Below, piece after piece: positions 1 through 7,048 of a stretch of DNA of 17,886 bases. The DNA comes from Chloroflexia bacterium (GTDB lineage: Bacteria > Chloroflexota > Chloroflexia > Thermomicrobiales > CFX8), in NCBI GenBank assembly GCA_013696045.1, contig JACCZH010000254.1, forward strand, positions 1-17,886. Direction: 5' to 3'. Numbering within the stretch: the stretch's first letter is position 1; each line of letters starts with the position of its first letter. The position numbers were made by a program, and so were the translations under genes. The notes below the pieces were generated by a model, which did no database searches, was not told where the DNA came from, and saw nothing but the letters and a program-made list of their open reading frames with translations.

Positions 1-530
1 CGCAAGACATCGAAAACCAGATCGTCGTAGTAGACGCCACGCTTGATCCCGTCGGCCTTCAACCGGCCGGCTGGCTTATACCCCTGTTTAGCGAGTGCCC
101 CGGCCGATCGCTCATTCTGCTCGAACACCCACGAGGTCAGGACATGCAGGTCGATGTGCTCAAAGGCATATTCAAGCAGCAGATGCTTCGCCTCGGTGCC
201 GAAACCCTTTCCGCGATACTCCCCGCCGGGTGCAAGGTGCGAAAACGTCTCGCCGTGACGATGAACCCAGTCGATGCCGGTAATGCCCATCTGCCCGATC
301 AGCGTGTCGTCCTCTTTCAGGCAGACCGCGAATGCCACGGTATCTGGCGGCATCGTCTTGAACGCATCGCTAAACAACTTGCGCAGAGCGATCGCACTGT
401 GCGGAATGCGGCCCCCAGAGAAAATCGTAGTGTCGGTCTCTTGCGCCTCAAACTCGGCAATCGTTCGCGCGTCATCCGGTTCCAGCGGACGTAAATAGAC
501 TCGCTTCCCGGTGAGTATGGGATTACGCAT
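1..530 (-). CDS. RimL-like GNAT N-acetyltransferase (partial, C-terminus off window)
   Basis: I translated the minus strand from the ATG at 528-530; the frame stays open to the window edge (176 codons seen). The protein opens with MRNPILTGKRVYLRPLEPDD, the usual first strand and helix of RimJ/RimL-type acetyltransferases. The acetyl-CoA loop YRGKGFGTEA lies at about residues 105-114. The late motif NERSAGALAKQGY at about 139-151 matches the N-x-x-(S/A)-x-x-x-x-x-x-x-G-(F/Y) signature of the fold. Family members move an acetyl group from acetyl-CoA to an amine in the cytoplasm; the substrate cannot be told here. The start codon lies inside the end of the upstream GNAT gene (8-bp overlap, ATGCGTAA), so the two are probably co-translated. 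The family is about 180 aa, so only a few residues are missing. Confidence 0.9.
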   Translation of the reverse strand, partial: MRNPILTGKRVYLRPLEPDDARTIAEFEAQETDTTIFSGGRIPHSAIALRKLFSDAFKTMPPDTVAFAVCLKEDDTLIGQMGITGIDWVHRHGETFSHLAPGGEYRGKGFGTEAKHLLLEYAFEHIDLHVLTSWVFEQNERSAGALAKQGYKPAGRLKADGIKRGVYYDDLVFDVL

Positions 531-1044
531 GCCTGTGCTCCTCACTCGGGTTGAGAATCTGGTAAATCACGCCGTCCACCCGTCCACCCGGCTTGCGGAA
601 GAACTCGCGCAACCTCACACCTTCGAACATCCCGAGCTCGTGCACCGCCGCGGCAGTCACACTCTGATCGGCGGCGAGTCTGACATCGACGCGGCGCATG
701 TTGTGCTCGTCTAGCAGCCACGGGACCAGCAAGCGTAACGCCTCTGCCTGTATGTCGTCGCTGTTCGCCAACCACGGCGCGATGTGTATTCGAATCTCCG
801 CCCGCCGATCGCCTCCAAAATCGATGCCCGCGCCACCGACCACCACGTCGTCCTCCACCTGGACGATCGCAAGCTGCCGGTTCGGCACATCCCACATCTC
901 TTTGTGCTGTTCTTTAAGCTGCTCTTCAGCAAACGCGGCATTCACCGGGAACACAGTATCGTGCCAGGCGATGGCCGACGACTTGTCATCCTCGACCATG
1001 CCACGTAAATACACGCGCTCGCTGGTGAGAAAAATCGCTCGCAA
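523..1044 (-). CDS. GNAT acetyltransferase-like protein with altered acetyl-CoA loop
   Basis: This 173-aa protein resembles its downstream neighbour: it starts MRAIFLTSERVYLRG against MRNPILTGKRVYLRP, which suggests an old tandem duplication. I chose the TTG at 1042-1044 because AAGGA lies 7 nt upstream and because it aligns with the neighbour's start; a TTG at 1063-1065 would add 7 residues. The strand IRIHIAPWL and the C-terminal VHELGMFEGVRLREFF fit the GNAT fold. Where a Q/R-x-x-G-x-G/A loop is expected the sequence reads LANSDDIQAEAL, with no glycines. It may bind acetyl-CoA poorly, or the loop may be remodelled. The 3' end overlaps the next gene by 8 bp, so an operon is likely. Substrate unknown. 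Confidence 0.8.
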   Translation of the reverse strand: MRAIFLTSERVYLRGMVEDDKSSAIAWHDTVFPVNAAFAEEQLKEQHKEMWDVPNRQLAIVQVEDDVVVGGAGIDFGGDRRAEIRIHIAPWLANSDDIQAEALRLLVPWLLDEHNMRRVDVRLAADQSVTAAAVHELGMFEGVRLREFFRKPGGRVDGVIYQILNPSEEHRHA

Positions 1045-1131
1045 GCGTCGTTCCTTTCGATTCAAATGGATGGCTCATGACCGATCACAGTGTATCCCAA
1101 CCTTGGCTGATGCGAGAATGGATAGTGTAAC

Positions 1132-1137
1132 GGAGGG
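1132..1137 (+). promoter_or_regulatory. Ribosome binding site deciding a TTG start
   Basis: GGAGGG lies 7 nt before the in-frame TTG at 1145-1147. The in-frame ATG at 1118 has no comparable Shine-Dalgarno sequence and lies upstream of this site. The position favours the TTG as the real start of the small unknown gene. Confidence 0.5.
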
Positions 1138-1144
1138 ATTTGCA

Positions 1145-1519
1145 TTGGCGGAGAGATACAGCCCGGTCACAGCGCGTCTGGTGACGGCAATTGAGCAGGG
1201 AGAGATCCAGGCCGACATCGGCTATCTGGTGGGGCTCGACCGTCCGGCCATGCTCTCGCCCGACCCGGCGGCTCTCATGGCTGCCCGGCGCCGGAACGAA
1301 GTGCTTGCCAAAGGGCATCGCTGGAGAGTTGTGACGGAAACGTTATGGAGGGACCTGCTTGGTCTCGGACGCGAGCGTCCTGAGCAGCGGGTCTATGTAC
1401 TTGCGGTGTCCGCTCTCGAGAAGTGGATGGGCAACGACATCAGCTTAGACGATCTCGACCAGGACGGCTGGCGCGGCGATCAGGGCACGCGCTACATAAT
1501 CCCGGTTCGTAGCGGATAA
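1145..1519 (+). CDS. Small hypothetical protein (124 aa)
   Basis: I do not recognise this protein. From the TTG start it reads MAERYSPVTARLVTAIEQGE and ends TRYIIPVRSG. It looks soluble, with no signal peptide or membrane segment. It is helix-rich with an AARRRNEVLAKGHRW basic stretch and a C-terminal acidic patch (ISLDDLDQDGW). The open frame extends upstream to 698, but that part lies over the GNAT gene on the other strand and has shadow-like composition (Ser/Cys/Arg-rich), so it is left out. An ATG at 1118 would add 9 residues; the GGAGGG at 1132 argues for 1145. The gene diverges from the GNAT pair with a gap of 100 bp that must hold both promoters. It converges on the lipoprotein gene, with a hairpin between them. 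Confidence 0.6.
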   Translation: MAERYSPVTARLVTAIEQGEIQADIGYLVGLDRPAMLSPDPAALMAARRRNEVLAKGHRWRVVTETLWRDLLGLGRERPEQRVYVLAVSALEKWMGNDISLDDLDQDGWRGDQGTRYIIPVRSG

Positions 1520-1562
1520 CAGGGAAATGTACCCGGGATAGGCGTCTGGAAACACAGAAAGC

Positions 1563-1590
1563 CCCGGCGTGGCCAGAACGCCACACCGGG
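1563..1590 (-). terminator. Intrinsic terminator between convergent genes
   Basis: The arms CCCGGCGTGGC (1563-1573) and GCCACACCGGG (1580-1590) form an 11-bp stem with a 6-nt loop. Read on the minus strand, the one imperfect pair is a G-U wobble, and the stem is followed by GGCTTTCTGTGTTT. On the plus strand the same pair is a C-A mismatch and no T-run follows. It therefore most likely ends the lipoprotein transcript (minus) and may also slow the small plus-strand gene. Confidence 0.65.
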
Positions 1591-1625
1591 ACCACATGAT
1601 TCCTACCTGATTATCCGGAAAATCG

Positions 1626-3464
1626 CTACTCTTCCTCGATCCAGGCTGTGTACATCATGTTGTAGATCTGGGTTCCAGCAAGGATCTCCTCAGGCAAACC
1701 TTTTACCCGCGGAGTGAAAATCGTGAACCAGTCCCAGTACTTGATGTACAGGAACGGGACGTCCTCAGCCACGAGCTTCTGAATCTGGCTATAGATCTCG
1801 CGCCGGGCGTCTGGGTCAGTCTCGCTCAGGCCGCGGTCGATCAGATCGTCCATCTCTTCGCTCTGGTAGTGGCTGAAGTTGTTCAGGGCATCCGAGCGCA
1901 AGGTGTTCGACGGATCAGGCTCGCCACTGCTACCACCATAGGTCCAGTTGTAGTGCGCCATGTCGAGCGAACCATCGCGCATCCCCTGGGACGAAGCGGG
2001 ATTCTCTTCGATGTTCATGCGCATACCGATGGGGTCGAAATACTCCTGAGCCAGTTCAACGATCGGCTTGCGGGCCTGATCTCCAGTGCCGACGACACAG
2101 GTCCACTCCAGACGCACGCCGTCCTTCTCCCGCACGCCGTCACTGCCCGCCACCCAACCGGCGTCCTCAAGCATCTGCATGGCCAGCTCGGGGTCGAATT
2201 CATACTGCTTGACGTCTGGCTCGTAGTAGAACTCCAATGCCGGCGAGATATTGGCGGTGGCCTTTACCGCCGCGCCCAGCCAGAGGTCGTCGACGATCAC
2301 GTCGCGGTCCAGGGCGTGCATCATCGCCTGGCGCACAACCTTCTCCTGAAACTGCGGGCGCGTATTGTTCATCGGGAAGTGGTTCACACTAACCGACGAG
2401 GTTGTGTAGGTCGTGTAGCCACCGTCGTCGATAAGCCGCAGGCTGTCCTCGGTAACCAGCGGCCAGATTGACGAATCGGCTTCCGACGTCTCAAGCGCGA
2501 TAGCGCGAACCGACGCCTCCGGCACTACGTTTTCGCGGAACATGTCGACGTTGGGCCGGCCCCGGAAGTGATCGTCAAACGCCTCAAGCTCTACATACTC
2601 CGCGGCGCGCTGCTCAAGCAGTTTAAATGGCCCGGTGCCGACAGGGTCGGTCTTGTAGGCATCCTCACCGATGGCGCTGTGGTGATGTTCCGGCACGATG
2701 AACGCTTGTCCGGCGCGAGTAAGGAAGGCTGAGTTTGGCCCGTCCAGCGTGATCTCGACCGTATAGTCATCAACAGCCTCGGTCGAGCTAATACCCTGGA
2801 AGTTACTCGCGGTGATGGCCGCGCTCTCCGGGTCACCGTAGTAGTCGAAGGTGTACTTCACGTCGTCGGCGGTGAACTCCTCACCGTCGTGGAATAGCAC
2901 GCCCTCACGCAAGTAGAAGGTATAGGTGAGACCGTCGTCACTCATCTCGAACGACTCAGCCAGCGTCGGCTGGAGAACGAACAAGGGATCAAGCTCCAAC
3001 AGCGCGTTGTGGAGCTGGGTAATCGCGACCCACTCAACGGTCCGGCCAACGTCGTCCGGGCTGAGGCTATCAATGGAGTGGTGGCCCATCAGGACAATCG
3101 TTCCGCCCTGCGGCGCGTCACTCGATCCGGCAGCCTCGGCTGGGGTGCCTTCAGCCTCAGCTGGAGTGCCATCGGCGGCTGGCTCGGGTGTCTCGTCCTC
3201 GCCGACTTCGGGTGTGGATTCATCTTCTTCTGGTGTGGCGTCGCCACCCGTGGCGTCAGCCTCGGTGGGCGTGCTGTCGGCAACGCCGGTGGTCGGGATT
3301 TCGTCTGAAGTTTCGTCCTCGTCATCGCCGCAAGCCGCCAGCAGCGAGCCAGCTATCGGGATGGTAACGCCCATTATCGCTGAACGCTTCAGAAACTCCC
3401 GGCGAGTAGTCGGTGTTGCCTGCTGGAGGATTTCCGCCAGCTTTGAAGCTCGATTCATGTCCAT
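1626..3464 (-). CDS. ABC transporter substrate-binding lipoprotein, family 5 (peptide/oligopeptide type), Tat-exported
   Basis: This 612-aa extracytoplasmic solute-binding protein is of the DppA/OppA type. The N-terminus has the twin-arginine motif TRREFLKRS (about 20-28), a hydrophobic stretch, and the lipobox LAAC with lipidated Cys45, so it should be exported folded by Tat and anchored as a lipoprotein. Residues about 46-120 are a low-complexity acidic Thr/Pro/Glu/Asp linker. The binding domain follows, with family 5 hallmarks: LSPDDVGRTVEWV near its start, a (T/S)YTFYLREGVLFHDGEEFTA-like segment, DVKYTFDYY, TDPVGTGPFKLLE, and VRQAMMHALDRDVIVDDLW. I chose the ATG at 3462-3464: AGGGAG lies 9 nt upstream and the signal peptide follows at once. 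The frame is open a further 27 codons upstream, but without a ribosome site. No permease genes are adjacent, so its transporter partners are elsewhere or it is an orphan binder. The ligand is probably a peptide, but family 5 also takes nickel, sugars and opines. Confidence 0.93.
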   Translation of the reverse strand: MDMNRASKLAEILQQATPTTRREFLKRSAIMGVTIPIAGSLLAACGDDEDETSDEIPTTGVADSTPTEADATGGDATPEEDESTPEVGEDETPEPAADGTPAEAEGTPAEAAGSSDAPQGGTIVLMGHHSIDSLSPDDVGRTVEWVAITQLHNALLELDPLFVLQPTLAESFEMSDDGLTYTFYLREGVLFHDGEEFTADDVKYTFDYYGDPESAAITASNFQGISSTEAVDDYTVEITLDGPNSAFLTRAGQAFIVPEHHHSAIGEDAYKTDPVGTGPFKLLEQRAAEYVELEAFDDHFRGRPNVDMFRENVVPEASVRAIALETSEADSSIWPLVTEDSLRLIDDGGYTTYTTSSVSVNHFPMNNTRPQFQEKVVRQAMMHALDRDVIVDDLWLGAAVKATANISPALEFYYEPDVKQYEFDPELAMQMLEDAGWVAGSDGVREKDGVRLEWTCVVGTGDQARKPIVELAQEYFDPIGMRMNIEENPASSQGMRDGSLDMAHYNWTYGGSSGEPDPSNTLRSDALNNFSHYQSEEMDDLIDRGLSETDPDARREIYSQIQKLVAEDVPFLYIKYWDWFTIFTPRVKGLPEEILAGTQIYNMMYTAWIEEE

Positions 3465-3570
3465 GTTTGTATTCTCCCTAATGCACTTCTGGCAGTCGCA
3501 ACACGCGACAAACAGCTCTCCAGATGGGCAGTCCACCAAGCGCAATATGTGGGCCCATTATGCCGCGTTG

Positions 3571-3599
3571 ACGATATGAGGTAAACCGGTGTTTGTCAA
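3571..3599 (-). promoter_or_regulatory. Sigma-70-type promoter of the substrate-binding protein gene
   Basis: On the minus strand, a perfect -35 TTGACA (3594-3599) is separated by exactly 17 nt from a -10 TATCGT (3571-3576, four of six matches). Transcription would start near 3564 and leave a leader of about 100 nt before the ATG at 3464. This suggests the lipoprotein gene has its own promoter and need not depend on the two genes upstream of it. Confidence 0.6.
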
Positions 3600-3610
3600 G
3601 AGCCCAGCGC

Positions 3611-3659
3611 TACCGCCAACGCTGTGGACGCAACATCTCGTCACAATATTACCGCCAAC
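3611..3659. repeat. Pair of 10-bp direct repeats upstream of the lipoprotein promoter
   Basis: TACCGCCAAC occurs at 3611-3620 and again at 3650-3659, 39 bp apart. Both copies lie just upstream of the -35 box at 3594-3599 (reading GTTGGCGGTA on the transcribed strand). The placement would suit an activator site. The first copy also sits in a weak hairpin (CAGCG...CGCTG, 3605-3624). Function is inferred from position only. Confidence 0.35.
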
Positions 3660-3701
3660 TCACGCAGATTAACGGAAACGGCGGCGCTGATTCCGCGCGG
3701 A

Positions 3702-4643
3702 CTATCCCAACTCACCCGCTCGAACATTCGACGCGCTGGCGCCCTCGCCATCCAGTGGCGCATCAACTTCCGGATTTGGCCGGCCTCCAATTCGCAGCCA
3801 GCTGCTGATGCGCTGCTTAACGGTGTGGTCCGGCTCAGCGGTGAGCTGTTTGCGTACTCGCGACCAGGAGTTACGGTCAGTTCGATAGATCGAGCGGCTG
3901 CCGTCAGTGTCGAAGAACGCGAATAATTCACCATACTGCAGCTGGAACCAGTCGTAGACCATAACTGGCAGAACGACCCCCGTTCGATCTCCCGGACCGC
4001 TATTCGAGAGAGCCACCGAGTGCAGGTAGAGCGGATGGTATTGCCCGTCGATAGCCTTGTCGTCGATGTAGATCTCGCGCGCCCCGACAACTCCCGGATA
4101 CTCGACGATCATCTCGGTCGCGACATTGTAATACAGCGGGTAGCGCGTGCCAAGCTGATGAGCGCAGCGGCTGTGCTTGCCACCCTCGATCTGCGGCGCT
4201 GGAATCATCGCCACCAGCTCCTCTATGGCTCTTTCGGGATCGTCTCGCAGAGCCTGGCCCAACGCCAGGCGGGTTTTGCCGCCAGCAGTGGTAAGCCGGG
4301 GAGCGTCTTCACCGCTCAGCATAATCAGCCCGAACTTGTCAGCCGGCTCGTTGGCATAGTTTCGGCAGCTCACCCGGCGGGTGATGAGAAAGCGGTCCCA
4401 CCCATTCTCAGGGTGAAACACGGGCAGCACATCAATGGCTGACGGCAGGAAGCGGGCTGAAACGATCGCATTCGCCGCAATCCAGCCCAAAGCGTAGGCC
4501 AGACGGTCGGGCGTCGCCATATAGAGCGTCTCAGGCGTCACATTCTCATCCAGCGGATTCGGCGGGAGATCGCGATAGTTTTCCACCGCAGCCTGAACCT
4601 GTTCGGCAATCTGCATTCTGAATCCATCCATCTCGAAGGGCAC
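3702..4643 (-). CDS. Hypothetical protein (313 aa), partner of degenerate ABC protein
   Basis: I do not recognise this family. It appears soluble, with no signal peptide or transmembrane segment. It has a well-ordered middle (about 50-290) rich in aromatic residues, for example YDWFQLQYGELFAFFDTDGS, GTRYPLYYNVATEMIVEYPG and DGQYHPLYLHSVALSNSGPG. The tail is a disordered-looking Gly/Ala/Glu-rich stretch (DAPLDGEGASAS). Conserved-looking single residues include the Cys in RRVSCRNY and in HSRCAHQLG. The gene starts (GTG 4641-4643) 9 nt after the stop of the ABC protein, so they are almost certainly co-transcribed. An in-frame ATG at 4629-4631 is an alternative start; there the gene reads MDGF, identical over 13 bases to the start of the ABC gene. 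I assign no function. Confidence 0.75.
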   Translation of the reverse strand: MPFEMDGFRMQIAEQVQAAVENYRDLPPNPLDENVTPETLYMATPDRLAYALGWIAANAIVSARFLPSAIDVLPVFHPENGWDRFLITRRVSCRNYANEPADKFGLIMLSGEDAPRLTTAGGKTRLALGQALRDDPERAIEELVAMIPAPQIEGGKHSRCAHQLGTRYPLYYNVATEMIVEYPGVVGAREIYIDDKAIDGQYHPLYLHSVALSNSGPGDRTGVVLPVMVYDWFQLQYGELFAFFDTDGSRSIYRTDRNSWSRVRKQLTAEPDHTVKQRISSWLRIGGRPNPEVDAPLDGEGASASNVRAGELG

Positions 4644-4652
4644 GCTGGCCGG

Positions 4653-5789
4653 CTATTCCTCGAAATCGCTCCCCAGCGTCGGCGTCGCGTTTGTGTCCGG
4701 CAATGATGCCATCAGGTGGATAGCTTGCGGGGGCAGCCGCACCCGGGATTGCTGGCTCGGATCGACCGTTGGCTCGCGATAGGCGAGATCGCTCATCGTG
4801 ATTCGCAATGGGTCACCACCAGTATCCGGAACAAACGTTAGCTCAAAAAAGTCATCGTGCCGCTCGGCCTCTATCATCCGGCCAACCAGGATGTTATCCG
4901 AATAATCTTCATTGCCCCCGGGCGCAAGGACCTGGATGTGCTCTGGGCGGATGACCATATCAACATCAATGCCCAGTGGGTAAACGCCGGCTGCCCGCAG
5001 TCTGCCGAGACGGGTCTGCACCATCACTCCACCCTCGACAGCCTCGACCACTAATCCGCGCCCAATGTTCACCGAGAGTACAAGGTCAGCCACATCGCGA
5101 TTGGCCGGACGCATCACCAGGGTGCGCGGCGGGTCATACTGCAAGATCCGGCCACGGTCGATCAAGGCGATGCGGCTGGACACTTCGTACGCTTCTTCAA
5201 GATCGGTTGTCGAGAGAATGGCCGGGACGTTAATGCCCGCCCGTAATGATTGAAACTCGTGCCGAGCCTGGCGTCTGGCGGAGATATCCAGGTCAGCGAA
5301 CGGATCATCAAGAAGCAGAATATCGGGGTCAATGACCAGAGCCCGCGCAAATGCTACTCGCTGGAGCTGTTCGGTAGTCAGTTTCGCCGGCAAGCGGTCC
5401 CACTGAGGGATAAGCTGCATCATGTCAAGCACTTCGCGCACCCGCCGCCTGCCGGTCTCCGGCGACGTGGTGTCCTGTTTTTTCAATGCGAATGCAACAT
5501 TATCCGCCACGCTCAAGTTAGGAAAGAGCGTGGTGACGTGCGGCACCCAGCCAACCCTGCGCTCGCTCGGCGGAATGTCTACCCCCTGCACCGAGCTAAA
5601 GACAATCCGGTCTCCAAGCTCGATCAGGCCATGCTGCGGCGTATAAACACCGGCCACCGAGCGCAACACCACCGTCTTGCCAGAACCAGAGCGGCCAAGC
5701 AACGAGATCAGCTCGTTGCCGGCATCCAGCGCCACATCGACAAGAAAGTCGGGGGTGCGAGTTTGAATGCGAAGTGCGAATCCATCCAT
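4653..5789 (-). CDS. ABC-type ATP-binding protein with TOBE-like C-terminus and degenerate catalytic motifs
   Basis: This 378-aa protein has the layout of ModC/PotA/UgpC-type importer ATPases: a nucleotide-binding domain (about 1-230) and a C-terminal TOBE/OB-like regulatory region (about 235-370, including MVIRPEHIQVL). Walker A is intact: GRSGSGKT at 32-39. Other motifs depart from the family. The Q-loop glutamine is His84 (GWVPHVTTLFP). The signature LSGGQ is LTTEQ at 137-141. Walker B is DILLLDDPF, with Asp162 in place of the catalytic Glu. The H-loop His is Thr195 (ILSTTDLEEA). It probably binds ATP, but hydrolysis may be weak or absent. No permease or binding protein lies in the same operon; it is followed 9 nt later by an unknown protein. 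The ATG at 5787-5789 has no clear Shine-Dalgarno sequence. Alternatively it is a real but divergent transporter ATPase. Confidence 0.88.
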   Translation of the reverse strand: MDGFALRIQTRTPDFLVDVALDAGNELISLLGRSGSGKTVVLRSVAGVYTPQHGLIELGDRIVFSSVQGVDIPPSERRVGWVPHVTTLFPNLSVADNVAFALKKQDTTSPETGRRRVREVLDMMQLIPQWDRLPAKLTTEQLQRVAFARALVIDPDILLLDDPFADLDISARRQARHEFQSLRAGINVPAILSTTDLEEAYEVSSRIALIDRGRILQYDPPRTLVMRPANRDVADLVLSVNIGRGLVVEAVEGGVMVQTRLGRLRAAGVYPLGIDVDMVIRPEHIQVLAPGGNEDYSDNILVGRMIEAERHDDFFELTFVPDTGGDPLRITMSDLAYREPTVDPSQQSRVRLPPQAIHLMASLPDTNATPTLGSDFEE

Positions 5790-5923
5790 CAGAATGTTGA
5801 CTCAATTCATGGCGTCTACCCGCGGGGCACTGTCGTTGCTACACTGGCGAGCGGAACGGCTTGATGATTGCCGATAAAAACTCTCTCTCCAAAAGTTACA
5901 CCATCCAGAAAGGGTAACAGCGC

Positions 5924-7048
5924 ATGAACGCCTGGCGCTACGAATGCGAGATATGCGGCCATCATGAGGAAATCGACACCCGGCTGTGGTGCTGCCCGGT
6001 GGATGGAGGCGCGTTCACGTTGAGCGGACCGAACACTCTTGCGCCCGAGCACATTGATCTCGAGGAGCCGACGCTCTGGCGCTACGCGAGCCTGTTACCG
6101 GTCCAGCGCCCAGATCATTATTCGCTCGGTGAGGGGCTGACGCCACTCGTTCCCGGCACACTCGCTGGCCGCAACGTCTGGCTTAAGAACGATGCCGCGC
6201 TGCCCACCGGCTCGTTCAAGGACCGTGGCGCGGCAATCCTGGTGGCGCATCTTGCGTCACTTGGCCTCGATCGGTTGATCGTCGATTCATCAGGTAACGC
6301 TGCCGCCGCTATGGCTGGCTTCTGTGCCGCCGCCGGAATTGGGTGCACCGTCTACGCGCCGGCCAACGCCTCGCCTGGCAAACTCGTTCAAGCGCGCGCC
6401 TATGGGGCAACAGTCATCCCGGTCGAGGGCAACCGCGACGCTGTAGCCTCCGCCGCCCAGGACGCCGTCGACAACGACCCATCATCGTTCTATGCCAGCC
6501 ACAACTGGCACGCCGTTTTTGTTGAGGGCGTCAAGACCTGGGCGTATGAGGTCTGGGAGCAGCTGGGGGGACGGCTGCCGGCCACGGCCTTCATTCCCGC
6601 CGGTGGCGGAAGCGCATTCGTGGGCGGCCGCCGGGGATTTGACGCCGTGCCGGGCAAGCTACCGGCACTGATCGCGGCGCAACCAGCCGCGTGCGCGCCA
6701 ATATCGCTGGCATATGAGTCTGACGCACGAGACATCGCCGCAGTCACACCGGGAGACACCATGGCCGAGGGCACAAAGATCGGTGCACCCTCACGTGGCC
6801 GCCAGATCCTCTCCGCCCTGCGTGATTCCGGCGGTTGGGCGGTGGCCGTCACAGAGGACGACATCGCCGCCGCCCTCCGCGAGCTCTGGTCCCAGGGGCT
6901 GTACGTCGAGCCAACCGCCGCCCTCGGAGCGGCAGCGTTTGTCGTCGCTATCCGCGATGGCAGACCCATTCCCGAGGGCGACACCGTCGTCCTGCTCACC
7001 GGCAACGGGCTAAAGGCGACGGAGACGATTGGGGAGCTGTTAGGCTAA
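5924..7048 (+). CDS. thrC: Threonine synthase-like PLP-dependent enzyme
   Basis: This 374-aa fold-type II PLP enzyme is threonine synthase by overall match: O-phosphohomoserine to threonine, last step of the aspartate-family pathway, in the cytoplasm. The N-terminus is a zinc-ribbon-like segment, CEICG (8-12) then CCPVDGG (23-29). The expected fourth Cys is Asp27, so metal binding is doubtful. The PLP lysine is Lys99 in TGSFKDRG. The substrate/phosphate region SSGNAAAA is at 122-129 and the C-terminal LLTGNGLK near 362-369. AAAGGG lies 9 nt before the ATG. It diverges from the ABC protein gene (134-bp gap) and overlaps the serine hydrolase gene tail to tail at the stop codons. A related lyase/dehydratase cannot be fully excluded, but SFKDRG with GNGLK favours threonine synthase. 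Confidence 0.88.
   Translation: MNAWRYECEICGHHEEIDTRLWCCPVDGGAFTLSGPNTLAPEHIDLEEPTLWRYASLLPVQRPDHYSLGEGLTPLVPGTLAGRNVWLKNDAALPTGSFKDRGAAILVAHLASLGLDRLIVDSSGNAAAAMAGFCAAAGIGCTVYAPANASPGKLVQARAYGATVIPVEGNRDAVASAAQDAVDNDPSSFYASHNWHAVFVEGVKTWAYEVWEQLGGRLPATAFIPAGGGSAFVGGRRGFDAVPGKLPALIAAQPAACAPISLAYESDARDIAAVTPGDTMAEGTKIGAPSRGRQILSALRDSGGWAVAVTEDDIAAALRELWSQGLYVEPTAALGAAAFVVAIRDGRPIPEGDTVVLLTGNGLKATETIGELLG

Noticed and set aside
698..1117. Long upstream extension of the small plus-strand gene
   Set aside because: It lies over the GNAT gene on the other strand, is Ser/Cys/Arg-rich without domain character, and a strong ribosome site marks a start at 1145.
1869..2471. 200-aa plus-strand open frame
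   Set aside because: It is antisense to the substrate-binding protein gene, which has clear family motifs.
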